Below, in pieces: positions 15,590 through 24,863 of a stretch of 28,024 nucleotides of DNA. Within the stretch, counting starts at the first letter, position 1; each line of letters opens with the position of its first letter. A program made the translations under genes and the position numbers. A model generated the notes under the pieces. That model ran no database searches. It was not told where the DNA came from and saw only the letters and a program-made list of their open reading frames with translations. The DNA lies in the NCBI GenBank assembly GCA_044359565.1, contig JBIKLX010000019.1, positions 1 through 28,024 on the forward strand, in the 5' to 3' direction. The DNA is from VFMC01 sp044359565 (GTDB taxonomy: Bacteria > Actinomycetota > Acidimicrobiia > Acidimicrobiales > Ilumatobacteraceae).

Positions 15590-16237
15590 ATGGCTCCGAG
15601 CATCTGGCCCCTGTTCGACCTCCGAGTGCGCACACCGCGCCTCGAACTGCGCTACGTCGACGATCACCTGGGCGCGCAACTGGCCGACCTCGCCGCGCAG
15701 GGCATCCACGACCCGGCGTTCATGCCGTTCGCCTACGAGTGGACCGACGCTCCCGCCGACCGCCTCCGACCGAACACGATGCAGCACTACTGGCGATGCC
15801 GCGCCGAGACCACGCCGAACCATTGGCACCTGCCCTTCGCGGCCATCGTCGACGGTGAGGTGGTGGGCACCACCAGCCTGGGTGCCGACCACTTCCCCAC
15901 CCTGCGCACGTTCGAGACCGGTTCGTGGCTCGGCCGCACCCATCAGGGCCGCGGGATCGGCAAGGAGTTGCGGCAGGCGACGCTGCACCTCGGCTTCGCC
16001 GGATTCGGCGCGCTCGAAGCCACCACATCGGCCTTCAGCGACAACGCCGCCTCGCTCGGTGTCACCCGCTCGCTCGGCTACGAACCGAACGGCACGGCGA
16101 CCAAGTTCCGTCGCGGACAGGCCGCTACGTCGCTGCTGTTCCGGATGACCGCCGATGACTGGCAGGCCCGCGTACACCGCGACGACATCAGCGTCGACGG
16201 TCTGGAGCCGGTGCTCGGGTTCCTCGGCCTGGCGTGA
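15590..16237 (+). CDS. GNAT-family N-acetyltransferase (RimJ/RimL-like)
   Basis: 215 aa. It would move an acetyl group from acetyl-CoA to an amine; the substrate is unknown. LRVRTPRLELRYVDD at 11-25 is the usual RimJ/RimL N-terminus, GEVVGTTSLG at 89-98 strand beta-4, and THQGRGIGKELR at 117-128 the acetyl-CoA pyrophosphate loop (Q/R-x-x-G-x-G/A). SDNAASLGVTRSLGYEPNG at 150-168 is also family-typical. ATG at 15590 has GGAAGAG eight bases upstream; an open frame extends far upstream through the ferritin-like gene but in another frame of it. The gene alone sits between two inverted copies of a hairpin-and-tandem-repeat element, which suggests it may be a separately acquired cassette. Confidence 0.88.
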   Translation: MAPSIWPLFDLRVRTPRLELRYVDDHLGAQLADLAAQGIHDPAFMPFAYEWTDAPADRLRPNTMQHYWRCRAETTPNHWHLPFAAIVDGEVVGTTSLGADHFPTLRTFETGSWLGRTHQGRGIGKELRQATLHLGFAGFGALEATTSAFSDNAASLGVTRSLGYEPNGTATKFRRGQAATSLLFRMTADDWQARVHRDDISVDGLEPVLGFLGLA

Positions 16238-16240
16238 TGG

Positions 16241-16340
16241 ACCCGAGGGTTGTCTGCCCGCCTGGGGTGCAGACAACCCTCGGGTGATCACCAGCGACTC
16301 GGGTGGGTGCCAGCGACTCGGGTGGGTGGCGGGGACTCGA
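16241..16340. repeat. Right arm of inverted repeat bracket: perfect 17-bp hairpin plus 19-bp tandem repeats
   Basis: Arms 16241-16257 and 16269-16285 are perfect reverse complements around an 11-nt loop (CCGCCTGGGGT). They are followed by two identical 19-bp units at 16291-16309 and 16310-16328 (CCAGCGACTCGGGTGGGTG) and a degenerate third to 16340. The whole block is an inverted, slightly diverged copy of 15475-15556. It lies between the convergent GNAT and rmlD genes and could also stop transcription both ways, although no T tract follows. Confidence 0.85.
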
Positions 16341-16341
16341 C

Positions 16342-17193
16342 TCAGCGCAGGCGGGCGACCAGCTCGGCGAGCGGTTCGCGGAAGTCGCGCATCGGGGGTA
16401 GGCCACCGAGGCGGGCGACCGCGTTGTCGAGCACGCTGTTTGCCGGGCGCGGGGCTGGCCGCGGCGGGTCGAGATCGGCGGTGACGATGGGCAGCACCAT
16501 CGCCGGATCCTTGCCCATCAGCCGCACGATCTCCTGCACGAACCCGTGCCAGCTCACGGCACCCGAGTTGGTGAGGTGGTGCACACCGCTGCGCCGATCG
16601 AGCGCCACCCGGCGCAGCATCGGCGCCAGGTCGGCGGTGAACGTGGGGTGGCCGATCTGGTCGGTGACGAACGACAGCGTCGGCCGTTCGGCAGCGACGC
16701 GCAGCACCGTCTTCACCATGTTGTTGCCGTGTTCGCCGCATACCCACGAGGTGCGCACCACGGCGGCCGACGGTCCGAGGGCCAGGGCCTCGCGCTCACC
16801 CGCCAGCTTGAACAGGCCGTACACGCTCTTCGGGTTCGGGGTGTCCCACTCGTGGTACGGCCGCTGCAGCGTGCCGTCGAACACGTAGTCGGTGCTGATG
16901 TGCACGAGGTGCGCCCCCACGCGGTGACACGCCTCGGCCATCCAGCGCACCGCGAGTGCGTTCACGGTGAACGCCTTCGCCGGGTCGCTCTCGCACGCAT
17001 CGACCGCTGTCCACGCCGCGCAGTGGATGACGGCGTCGGGGCGCAATGTGGTGACAGCGCCCAGCACTGCGTCGCGGTCGCTCACGTCGAGCGTGGCGTG
17101 ATCGAACGCATGCACCGTGTCGCCCGCCGCTGCGCACGCCAGCACCGTGTCGTGGCCCAGTTGGCCGCCGACACCGGTGACGAGCACTCTCAC
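16342..17193 (-). CDS. rfbD: dTDP-4-dehydrorhamnose reductase (RmlD)
   Basis: 283 aa. Last step of dTDP-L-rhamnose synthesis: NAD(P)H reduction of dTDP-4-keto-L-rhamnose. VTGVGGQLGHD at 5-15 is the dinucleotide loop with the family GQLG; HISTDYVFDG at 98-107 and Y125/K129 of VYGLFKLAGE form the active site; VRTSWVCGEHGNN and FVTDQIGHPT are RmlD signatures. GTG at 17193 begins exactly at the motif-bearing strand, and the previous stop is 10 nt upstream. It is the last gene of the birA-LCP-rmlACBD run; the right-hand hairpin/tandem repeat follows its stop. Length is normal for the family. Confidence 0.95.
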   Translation of the reverse strand: MRVLVTGVGGQLGHDTVLACAAAGDTVHAFDHATLDVSDRDAVLGAVTTLRPDAVIHCAAWTAVDACESDPAKAFTVNALAVRWMAEACHRVGAHLVHISTDYVFDGTLQRPYHEWDTPNPKSVYGLFKLAGEREALALGPSAAVVRTSWVCGEHGNNMVKTVLRVAAERPTLSFVTDQIGHPTFTADLAPMLRRVALDRRSGVHHLTNSGAVSWHGFVQEIVRLMGKDPAMVLPIVTADLDPPRPAPRPANSVLDNAVARLGGLPPMRDFREPLAELVARLR

Positions 17194-17203
17194 AGGCTCA
17201 CCG

Positions 17204-18169
17204 TCACAGGGCGGCCCGCGCCTTCAGCGGCTCCCACCACGCCCGGTTGGCGCGGTACCACTCGACCGTCGCGGCGAGTCCCTCGTCGAGGTCGTGCTCG
17301 GTTTGCCAGCCCAGTGCGCTCACCTTGTCGTGGGTGATCGAGTAGCGCCGGTCGTGGCCCAGTCGGTCGGCAACCGGCTTGATGGAGCTCTCGTCGCGAC
17401 CAGTGAGCGCCAGCAGCCGGTAGGTGAGATCTTTGTTGGTGATCTCGTTGCCAGCACCGATGTTGTAGATCTCGCCCAGCGCGCCCTGGCGCAGCACCAG
17501 GTCGGCGGCGGTGTTGTGGTCGTGCACGTGGATCCAGTCGCGCACGTTGCCGCCGTCGCCGTACAGGGGCACCTGCTTGCCATCGAGCAGGTTGGTGACG
17601 AACAGCGGGATGACCTTCTCGGGGAATTGGTAGGGCCCGTAGTTGTTGCTGCAGCGGGTGACCACCACCGGCAGGCCGTGGGTGGTGAAGTAGCTGAGGG
17701 CGATGAGGTCGCTGCCGGCCTTGGCGGCCGAGTACGGCGAACGCGGCCCGAGGCGGTCGGTCTCGGTGAACGAGCCTTCCTCGATGCTGCCGTACACCTC
17801 GTCGGTGCTGATGTGGAGGAACCGTTGCACCTCCACCTGACGCGCCACGTCGCACAGCACGTTGGTGCCGAAGCAGTTGGTGCGCACGAACGAGTGGCCG
17901 TCCTTGATGGACCGATCCACGTGGGTCTCGGCGGCGAAGTGCACGACGGCGTCGTGGCCGCGCATCGCCTCGAGCACATCGTCCTGGTCGCAGATGTCGG
18001 CGTGCACGAACCGGCAGCGCCGGTCGTCGACGACGTCGCGGATGTTGTCGAGGTTGCCGGCATACGTGAGCGCGTCGTACACGGTGACCTCGTCGTCGCT
18101 GTTGGCGAGCAGCCAGCGCACGTAGTTCGAACCGATGAACCCGGCGCCGCCGGTGACGAACAACTTCAT
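17204..18169 (-). CDS. rfbB: dTDP-glucose 4,6-dehydratase (RmlB)
   Basis: 321 aa. Converts dTDP-glucose to dTDP-4-keto-6-deoxyglucose with tightly bound NAD. VTGGAGFIGSNYVRWLL at 5-21 is the NAD loop, DALTYAGNLDNI at 32-43 and FAAETHVDRSI at 78-88 are near-invariant in RmlB, T122-D123-E124 and Y146/K150 (YSAAK) are catalytic, and SNNYGPYQFPEKVIP fixes the assignment. ATG at 18169 is one base beyond the rmlC stop, so the two are likely translated together. All catalytic residues are present. Together with the flanking genes it completes a full dTDP-rhamnose pathway. Confidence 0.97.
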   Translation of the reverse strand: MKLFVTGGAGFIGSNYVRWLLANSDDEVTVYDALTYAGNLDNIRDVVDDRRCRFVHADICDQDDVLEAMRGHDAVVHFAAETHVDRSIKDGHSFVRTNCFGTNVLCDVARQVEVQRFLHISTDEVYGSIEEGSFTETDRLGPRSPYSAAKAGSDLIALSYFTTHGLPVVVTRCSNNYGPYQFPEKVIPLFVTNLLDGKQVPLYGDGGNVRDWIHVHDHNTAADLVLRQGALGEIYNIGAGNEITNKDLTYRLLALTGRDESSIKPVADRLGHDRRYSITHDKVSALGWQTEHDLDEGLAATVEWYRANRAWWEPLKARAAL

Positions 18170-18170
18170 G

Positions 18171-18722
18171 TCAGGTCCTCATCGGCCAGTAGGGGCGGCG
18201 GCCGGCAGGGATGGCCGCTCGTGAGGGGTTGGCCTGGTCGCGCTCGGACAGGATGGGGTCGGTGACCCCCCAGTCGGCGCCCACCGCCGGGTCGTTCCAC
18301 ATCACGCCCAGTTCGTCGGCCGGGTTGTAGTAGCCGTCGACCAGATAGGTGATGACCATGTTGGTGACTGCGGCGAAGCCGTGCGCCACACCGGGCGGGA
18401 TGAACACCCCGTGGTGGTTGTCGCCGGTGAGGTCGAGTTCGAGGGTGGCGCCGTCGGTGGGGCCGCCCTCGCGCAGGTCGTGCAGCACCACCCGGGCATG
18501 CCCGAACGGCACATACCAGTAGTCGGCCTGGTGCAGGTGGTAGTGGAGGCCCACCAGCGCGCCCTGCTGCCGGTTGGCCCGGTTGCCCTGGATCATCTCG
18601 CGGCCGTGCGGGAACCATTCGCGCCGATAGGTCTCGATGAACAACCCGCGCTGGTCGCCGTGGATGGCCGGTTCGACGATCCAGACCCCGGAGATGACCG
18701 TGCTCTCGTAGATGTACGCCAT
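18171..18722 (-). CDS. rfbC: dTDP-4-dehydrorhamnose 3,5-epimerase (RmlC)
   Basis: 183 aa, the usual length for this cupin-fold epimerase. It inverts C3 and C5 of dTDP-4-keto-6-deoxyglucose to the L-rhamno form. RGLFIETYR at 25-33 and GLHYHLHQADY at 58-68 contain the catalytic His (H60); IPPGVAHGFAAV at 108-119 is the family HGF segment, and YYNPADELGVMWNDP at 131-145 the substrate-lid region with the acid Tyr. ATG at 18722 begins the homologous region; an open frame running further upstream is antisense-like and unrelated. The 29-nt gap to rmlA and one-base gap to rmlB fit one transcript. Sequence is somewhat divergent from enterobacterial RmlC (for example YWYVPFG rather than KLVRV), so a related 3,5-epimerase product cannot be excluded. 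Confidence 0.9.
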   Translation of the reverse strand: MAYIYESTVISGVWIVEPAIHGDQRGLFIETYRREWFPHGREMIQGNRANRQQGALVGLHYHLHQADYWYVPFGHARVVLHDLREGGPTDGATLELDLTGDNHHGVFIPPGVAHGFAAVTNMVITYLVDGYYNPADELGVMWNDPAVGADWGVTDPILSERDQANPSRAAIPAGRRPYWPMRT

Positions 18723-18751
18723 GGATGTTCCGCCTCGCTGTTCCGGTCTGC

Positions 18752-19831
18752 CTACTCCACGTCGATCTGACAGTGATCGCCCACCATCAGCCGCAGGGCC
18801 CGCGGTCGGGCCTGCGAACGCGACACCACGACGTCTTTGCCGATGAGGCTGTCTTCCAGCCGCGGGATGTCGTCGATGCGGCTGTCGCTCATGACGACCG
18901 AGTGCTCGATCTCGCTGTTGCGCACCACGCACCGGTCGCCGATGGCGCTGAACGGACCGATGAAGCTGTGCTCGACCACCGCGCCGGCACCGATGACGAG
19001 TGGGCCACGCAACGTGGAGGCCACCACCGTGGCGCCGGCCTCCACCACCACACGTCCGTCGATGGTGGACGCCTCGTCGACCGACCCATCGAGCCGGGTG
19101 TCGATCTTCTCGAGCAGCAGTCGGTTGGCCTCGAGCAGCGGGGTGAGCTTGCCGGTGTCGATCCACCAGCCGGTGAGCTCTTCCTGACGTACGCGCAACC
19201 CCTGGTCGACGAGCCACTGGATGGCGTCGGTGATCTCGAGTTCGCCACGCGGCGACGGGGCGATTGCCCGCACGGCGTCGTTGATGGTGCGGTCGAACAG
19301 GTACACACCCACGAGCGCCAGGTCGGTGGGCGGGTCGGCCGGCTTCTCGACGAGCCGCACCACATGGCCCGCGTCGTCGAGTTCGGCGATGCCGAAGCGG
19401 TGCGGGTCGGGTACCCGCTTCAGCAGGATCTGCGCGGTGGGCGGCTCGTCGGTGGCACGCGCCGCCTCGAAGGCGTGCACGAACGCGCCGAGATCCTGCT
19501 CGAGCAGGTTGTCGCCGAGATACATCACGAAGTCGTCGTCGCCCAGGAAGTCGGCGGCAATGAGTACGCAGTGGGCAAGGCCGAGGGGCGCATCCTGCGG
19601 GATGAACGTGATGCGCGCACCCCACTGCGAGCCGTCGCCGAGCGCGGCCATCATCTCGTCGCGCGTGTCGCCGACGATGACACCGATTTCGGTGATACCC
19701 GCCGCGACCATCGCCTCGATGCCGTAGAACAAAATGGGCTTGTTCGCCACCGGCACCAGTTGCTTGGCGCTGGTGTGGGTGATCGGCCGCAAACGTGTGC
19801 CGGCACCACCGGCGAGAATCAGCGCCTTCAT
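18752..19831 (-). CDS. rfbA: Glucose-1-phosphate thymidylyltransferase, long form (RmlA)
   Basis: 359 aa. It couples dTTP and glucose-1-phosphate to dTDP-glucose. ILAGGAGTRLRPITHTSAKQLVPVANKPI at the N-terminus is the nucleotide-binding signature; MYLGDNLLEQD holds the metal-binding Asp; VEKP, RGELEITDAI and GWWIDTGK are RmlA/StrD marks. From about 245 a hexapeptide beta-helix (TIDGRVVVEAGATVVAST) makes this the long form, some 65 residues longer than the enterobacterial enzyme. ATG at 19831 is chosen because the motif starts at residue 4; upstream in-frame codons fall in the LCP-rmlA gap and the LCP end. It follows the LCP gene by 25 nt. In the long class some members act on antibiotics' sugars, but the complete rml set here argues for rhamnose. 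Confidence 0.93.
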   Translation of the reverse strand: MKALILAGGAGTRLRPITHTSAKQLVPVANKPILFYGIEAMVAAGITEIGVIVGDTRDEMMAALGDGSQWGARITFIPQDAPLGLAHCVLIAADFLGDDDFVMYLGDNLLEQDLGAFVHAFEAARATDEPPTAQILLKRVPDPHRFGIAELDDAGHVVRLVEKPADPPTDLALVGVYLFDRTINDAVRAIAPSPRGELEITDAIQWLVDQGLRVRQEELTGWWIDTGKLTPLLEANRLLLEKIDTRLDGSVDEASTIDGRVVVEAGATVVASTLRGPLVIGAGAVVEHSFIGPFSAIGDRCVVRNSEIEHSVVMSDSRIDDIPRLEDSLIGKDVVVSRSQARPRALRLMVGDHCQIDVE

Positions 19832-19856
19832 AGGTGTCCCAGTATGGCGGGTCGAG

Positions 19857-20915
19857 TCAGCCCGCAGGTGGAGGCGACGGCGCGTCGCCTCGGAAGTAGG
19901 CAAGCAGACCCTCGGCTCCGTCGCCGAGGAGGAGCACGGCCTTGCCGTCGATCTTCTTGCCCACCACGGGCAGCGAGAAGGTGCGCAGAGCGCCGGCGGC
20001 GGCGGGCCGCAGCACGGCAGCGGTCTCGATCAGGTCGAGTTCGTCGTCGACGCTCACCGAACCCACACCGCTGCGCACCACGTCACCGGCACGGAACGGG
20101 TCGTGCAGCAGCCCGTTGAGCGCGCCCTTCAGGGCGGTCTGCACGAAGAACTGCTGACGCTCGATCCGGCCCAGGTCGGCGGTGCCGTCCTCATGCCAAT
20201 CACCGTCGTAGAACTCTTGGTAATGGCGACTACGCGCGTAGGCGAGCGCCTGCACGCCGTCGAGGACGACGCAGCCGGGCAACGGCACGTTCAGCCCGGT
20301 GTTCACGTCGCGGGTGGGCAGGTCGAAGCACATCTCGACACCGCCGATGGCGTCCACGAGCGACTTGAAGCCTGAGAAGTCGACCTCGACGTAGTGGTGC
20401 ACCGGGATGCCGAGGTTGGCCTGCACCGTCTGCACCACGGCGGCCGGCCCGTCGCGGTAGGCCGAGTTGATGCGGTTCTTGCCCCGTCCGGGGATCTCGA
20501 CCCAGAGGTCGCGCGGGATCGACAACAGCGCGACCTCGCCCGTGACGGTGTCGTGGCGCAGCACCATCAAGGTGTCGCTGCGCGACCCGCCCACGTCGGC
20601 CTCCGAACCGATGCCGCCGAAATCGGGGGCGGTGGGGTCGGCACCGGCGCGGGTGTCGGAACCGATGAGCAGGTAGTTGTCGACGTTCGCGCTCGGCGCC
20701 GCGAGCACCGGCGCCAGGCCGTCGATCCGGACGACGCTGTCGATGGTGGACCGGGTGGCGGCCAGGATGCCCGCTGCACCGGAGCCGGCGACGACGAGCA
20801 TGATGACCAGGAAGGGCACGAGGCGCCCCGCTGGGCGGCGGGTCTCGGTGGGATCCTGGTCGACGGGGGGCACGACGGGCCAGGGTACCGAACCCCTCGG
20901 CGGCAGCGGGGTCAC
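19857..20915 (-). CDS. LytR-CpsA-Psr (LCP) glycopolymer-peptidoglycan ligase
   Basis: 352 aa from GTG at 20915; GTG at 20873 is an alternative (338 aa). LCP enzymes move a lipid-linked polymer onto peptidoglycan outside the membrane. A Pro-rich cytoplasmic N-terminus, one span at about 32-52, then the LCP domain: LLIGSDTR (82-89), GSRSDTLMVL (110-119), LLSIPRDLWVEIPG with R135/D136, GKNRINSAYRDG, a central VVDAIGGVEMCFD-like strand and LAYARSRHYQ all match residues that hold polyprenyl phosphate and metal. The start is uncertain because AGAGGGG sits too close to the first GTG. It lies 13 nt after birA and 25 nt before rmlA, so it probably handles the rhamnose-containing polymer made by this region, as arabinogalactan is attached in mycobacteria. 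Confidence 0.9.
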   Translation of the reverse strand: MTPLPPRGSVPWPVVPPVDQDPTETRRPAGRLVPFLVIMLVVAGSGAAGILAATRSTIDSVVRIDGLAPVLAAPSANVDNYLLIGSDTRAGADPTAPDFGGIGSEADVGGSRSDTLMVLRHDTVTGEVALLSIPRDLWVEIPGRGKNRINSAYRDGPAAVVQTVQANLGIPVHHYVEVDFSGFKSLVDAIGGVEMCFDLPTRDVNTGLNVPLPGCVVLDGVQALAYARSRHYQEFYDGDWHEDGTADLGRIERQQFFVQTALKGALNGLLHDPFRAGDVVRSGVGSVSVDDELDLIETAAVLRPAAAGALRTFSLPVVGKKIDGKAVLLLGDGAEGLLAYFRGDAPSPPPAG

Positions 20916-20928
20916 CCCCTCTACTGGT

Positions 20929-21663
20929 TCAAGGCCGGGGGCGGAGATGGACGACGTCGCCGGTGTCGATGCGATGGGTGATGGCGCGGTCGTCGAGGAC
21001 CACCAACCGACCGTCGGCCTCGACGTCGACGGCACGCCCCTCCACCACGCCGTCGCCGCGCTCTACCCGCACCTCGCGGCCAAGGGTGCCGAGTCGCGAG
21101 CGGTAGAGCGGTGCAATGTCGGCAGGAAGTTCGTCGAAGGCGCCCAGCAACGCGGCGAGCAGTTCGAGCGGCGCCACCGCGTCGCCCAACCGGGCCGCAC
21201 CCTCTGGCGCCCAGCCGACATTCACGCCGATACCCACCACCACGACCTGCTCGGTGCTACCCGGGACACCCGACGACTGGGCCAATACCCCGGCGAGTTT
21301 GGCCCCGTCGACCAGCAGGTCGTTGGGCCACTTCAGCTCGGCGCGCACACCGGCGGTGCGCTCGGCGGCCTCGGCAGCCGCCAGCGCCACGCGTTGGGTG
21401 AGTTCGTGCAGGTGGCGGGGCACGTGCCGGAACAGCATCGACACCAGCAGGTTCGCGCCTGGCGGAGCCTCCCACCGCCGGTCGAGTCGGCCGCGGCCAG
21501 CGGTCTGGTGCGCCGCGACCAGCACCGACCGGTCGGACGCACCTGCCGCCGCAGCGTCGAGCAGATCGGCGTTGGTACTGCCCGTCTCGGCCACCACCCC
21601 GACGTGCCAGCCCGCAGGCCACGCGATGTTCGTTGCCTGCCAGGTGGCACCGGAGGGGTTCAT
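20929..21663 (-). CDS. birA: Biotin--[acetyl-CoA-carboxylase] ligase
   Basis: 244 aa. Makes biotinyl-AMP and attaches biotin to the lysine of BCCP domains. ETGSTNADLL near 24-33, the AHQTAGRGRLDRRWEAPPG biotinyl-AMP loop near 50-68, LKWPNDLLVDGAKLAGVL with the conserved KWPND and the K that contacts biotin, and VVVGIGVNVG are all present, and a C-terminal SH3-like end (VEGRAVDVEADGRLVVLDD) follows. No N-terminal winged helix is present, so it is a group I ligase without DNA-binding function. ATG at 21663 is 19 nt from the divergent GTG of its substrate gene. It seems to be the promoter-proximal gene of the LCP-rml run. Confidence 0.94.
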   Translation of the reverse strand: MNPSGATWQATNIAWPAGWHVGVVAETGSTNADLLDAAAAGASDRSVLVAAHQTAGRGRLDRRWEAPPGANLLVSMLFRHVPRHLHELTQRVALAAAEAAERTAGVRAELKWPNDLLVDGAKLAGVLAQSSGVPGSTEQVVVVGIGVNVGWAPEGAARLGDAVAPLELLAALLGAFDELPADIAPLYRSRLGTLGREVRVERGDGVVEGRAVDVEADGRLVVLDDRAITHRIDTGDVVHLRPRP

Positions 21664-21682
21664 TCCGCAAGTATTGCCAATC
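21664..21682. promoter_or_regulatory. 19-nt divergent gap with overlapping -10-like elements
   Basis: The starts of birA and the carboxylase gene are only 19 nt apart. AAGTAT (21669-21674, plus) lies eight bases before the carboxylase GTG and AATACT (21676-21671, minus) six bases before the birA ATG, sharing the central TA. Both keep the A and T most important in a -10. Any -35 elements would lie inside the opposing coding sequence. Neither gene has room for an SD site outside the other's promoter. Confidence 0.4.
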
Positions 21683-23455
<1,773 letters not shown>

Positions 23456-23461
23456 CCGGCG

Positions 23462-24835
23462 TCACTCGGCCGCTTCGGCCAGTGCCTCGCTGAGCGCGGG
23501 GTGCACCAACAGGCTCTCGAGGATGTCGGTCACCTTCAGGTTGGCCGTCACGGCGAGGGCGATCACGCTGATCAGTTCGGCCGCGTGCCGACCCACGATC
23601 GACCCGCCCAGCACCACGCCGGTGGCCGGGTCGGAGATGATCTTCACGAACCCGCGCCAGTCGTTGTTGATGAGCGCTTTCGGGGTGGCCGAGAACGGCA
23701 CCTTGGTGACGCGGATCTTGCGACCTGCAGCGAAGGCGTCGGCCTCGGCGAGGCCCACATCGGCGATCTCGGGCTCGGTGAAGATGGCGCTGGCGGCCTT
23801 GTCGTAGTCGAGATGGCGGTGGGCCACCTTCTGCAGGCCCATCACGTGCTCGGCCACCTTGCGGCCCTGCATGCTGGCCACGCTCGACAGCGGCAGCTTG
23901 CCGCTCACGTCGCCGGCGGCGTAGATGTGCTCGACGTTGCTCTGGCAGTGGCGGTTGATGGTGACGTAGCCACCGTCGGTGTGCACACCTGCCGCCACGA
24001 GGTCGAGGCCGTCGACGTTGGGCACCGATCCGATGGCCAGCACGGCGTGACTGCTGGTGATGACGCGGCCGTCGTCGCAGCGCACCACCACCTGGTCGGC
24101 GCCGTCGGCGCCGCGCTCGCGCTCGATCGACGTGGCGCGGGCGCCCTTCAGCAGTTTCACGCCGCGCTTCAGGAAGTCTTCCTCGAGTACGGCGGCCACC
24201 TCGGGGTCTTTGCTCGGCAACACCTGCTGGCGGCTGACCACCAACGTGACGTCGGAACCGAACGAGCTGAACATGTGCACGAACTCGACGCCGGTGACGC
24301 CCGAGCCGACCACCGTGATGCTGCTGGGGAACTCCTTGGGCGGATAGCAGTCGCGGGTGGTGAGGATGCGCTCGCCGTCGGGGTGGCACCAGTCGGGTAT
24401 GCGCGGCCGGGTGCCGGTGGCGATGAGCACAGCGTCGGCCTCGAGCACGGTTGACCCTTCGGCGGAGGTGACCTCGACATGATGTGCGTCGAGGAACCGC
24501 GCCGAACCGTGCACCAACTCGACCCCCTGGCTGGTGAGCAGTTGGGTGGTGTTGCGCTGCATCCGCATCTGGATGCTGGTGATGCGCTCGGTGAGCGCAT
24601 CGACGTCGACCTCGGGCTCGCTTTTTTCCAGTCCCATGCCGCGCATGCGCCTGGCGTCGGACATGGCACCGCCGGTTGCGATCATCGTCTTCGACGGGAT
24701 GCAGTCCCACAGGTGCGCCGCGCCGCCCACGACGTCGCGCTCGACGAGAGTGACCTGCGCGCCCAAACGCGCCGCATAGGTCGCCGCCGTGTTGCCTGCG
24801 GGTCCGCCACCGATGATCACGAATCGAGTCGCCAC
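23462..24835 (-). CDS. lpdA: LpdA-like flavoprotein disulfide reductase family NAD(P)H:quinone oxidoreductase
   Basis: 457 aa. FAD site VIIGGGPAGNTAATYAARLG at 6-25, NAD(P) site VVGSGVTGVEFVHMFSSFGSDV, second FAD motif IYAAGDVSG, and a C-terminal dimerisation domain with HPALSEAL holding the His-Glu pair. The usual CxxxxC redox pair is incomplete: in GGAAHLWDCIPSK the first cysteine is A40 and only C45 remains, so it cannot be a dihydrolipoamide dehydrogenase. Mycobacterial LpdA (Rv3303c) is a known relative with quinone reductase activity, and that role is inferred here. GTG at 24835 has TAGCCT seven bases upstream, and the FAD motif starts at residue 6; earlier in-frame codons belong to antisense of the M15 gene. 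It converges on the carboxylase gene with a 6-nt gap. Confidence 0.88.
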   Translation of the reverse strand: MATRFVIIGGGPAGNTAATYAARLGAQVTLVERDVVGGAAHLWDCIPSKTMIATGGAMSDARRMRGMGLEKSEPEVDVDALTERITSIQMRMQRNTTQLLTSQGVELVHGSARFLDAHHVEVTSAEGSTVLEADAVLIATGTRPRIPDWCHPDGERILTTRDCYPPKEFPSSITVVGSGVTGVEFVHMFSSFGSDVTLVVSRQQVLPSKDPEVAAVLEEDFLKRGVKLLKGARATSIERERGADGADQVVVRCDDGRVITSSHAVLAIGSVPNVDGLDLVAAGVHTDGGYVTINRHCQSNVEHIYAAGDVSGKLPLSSVASMQGRKVAEHVMGLQKVAHRHLDYDKAASAIFTEPEIADVGLAEADAFAAGRKIRVTKVPFSATPKALINNDWRGFVKIISDPATGVVLGGSIVGRHAAELISVIALAVTANLKVTDILESLLVHPALSEALAEAAE

Positions 24836-24842
24836 AGCGCCG

Positions 24843-24848
24843 AGGCTA
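24843..24848 (-). promoter_or_regulatory. -10-like hexamer TAGCCT for lpdA
   Basis: On the minus strand TAGCCT is followed by seven bases and the GTG at 24835, a spacing expected for a leaderless message. It lies in the 28-nt gap after the M15 peptidase gene, so lpdA may have its own promoter rather than depend on read-through. Confidence 0.45.
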
Positions 24849-24863
24849 CCGGCAGGGCGCAGT

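Noticed and set aside
15475..16340. CRISPR array or att site
   Set aside because: Units are contiguous 19-bp tandem repeats with no spacers, and there are no cas, integrase or tRNA genes nearby.
21116..21682. Longer carboxylase N-terminus starting near 21116
   Set aside because: The extra residues are antisense to birA and unlike the family, which starts with LKKILIANRGE.
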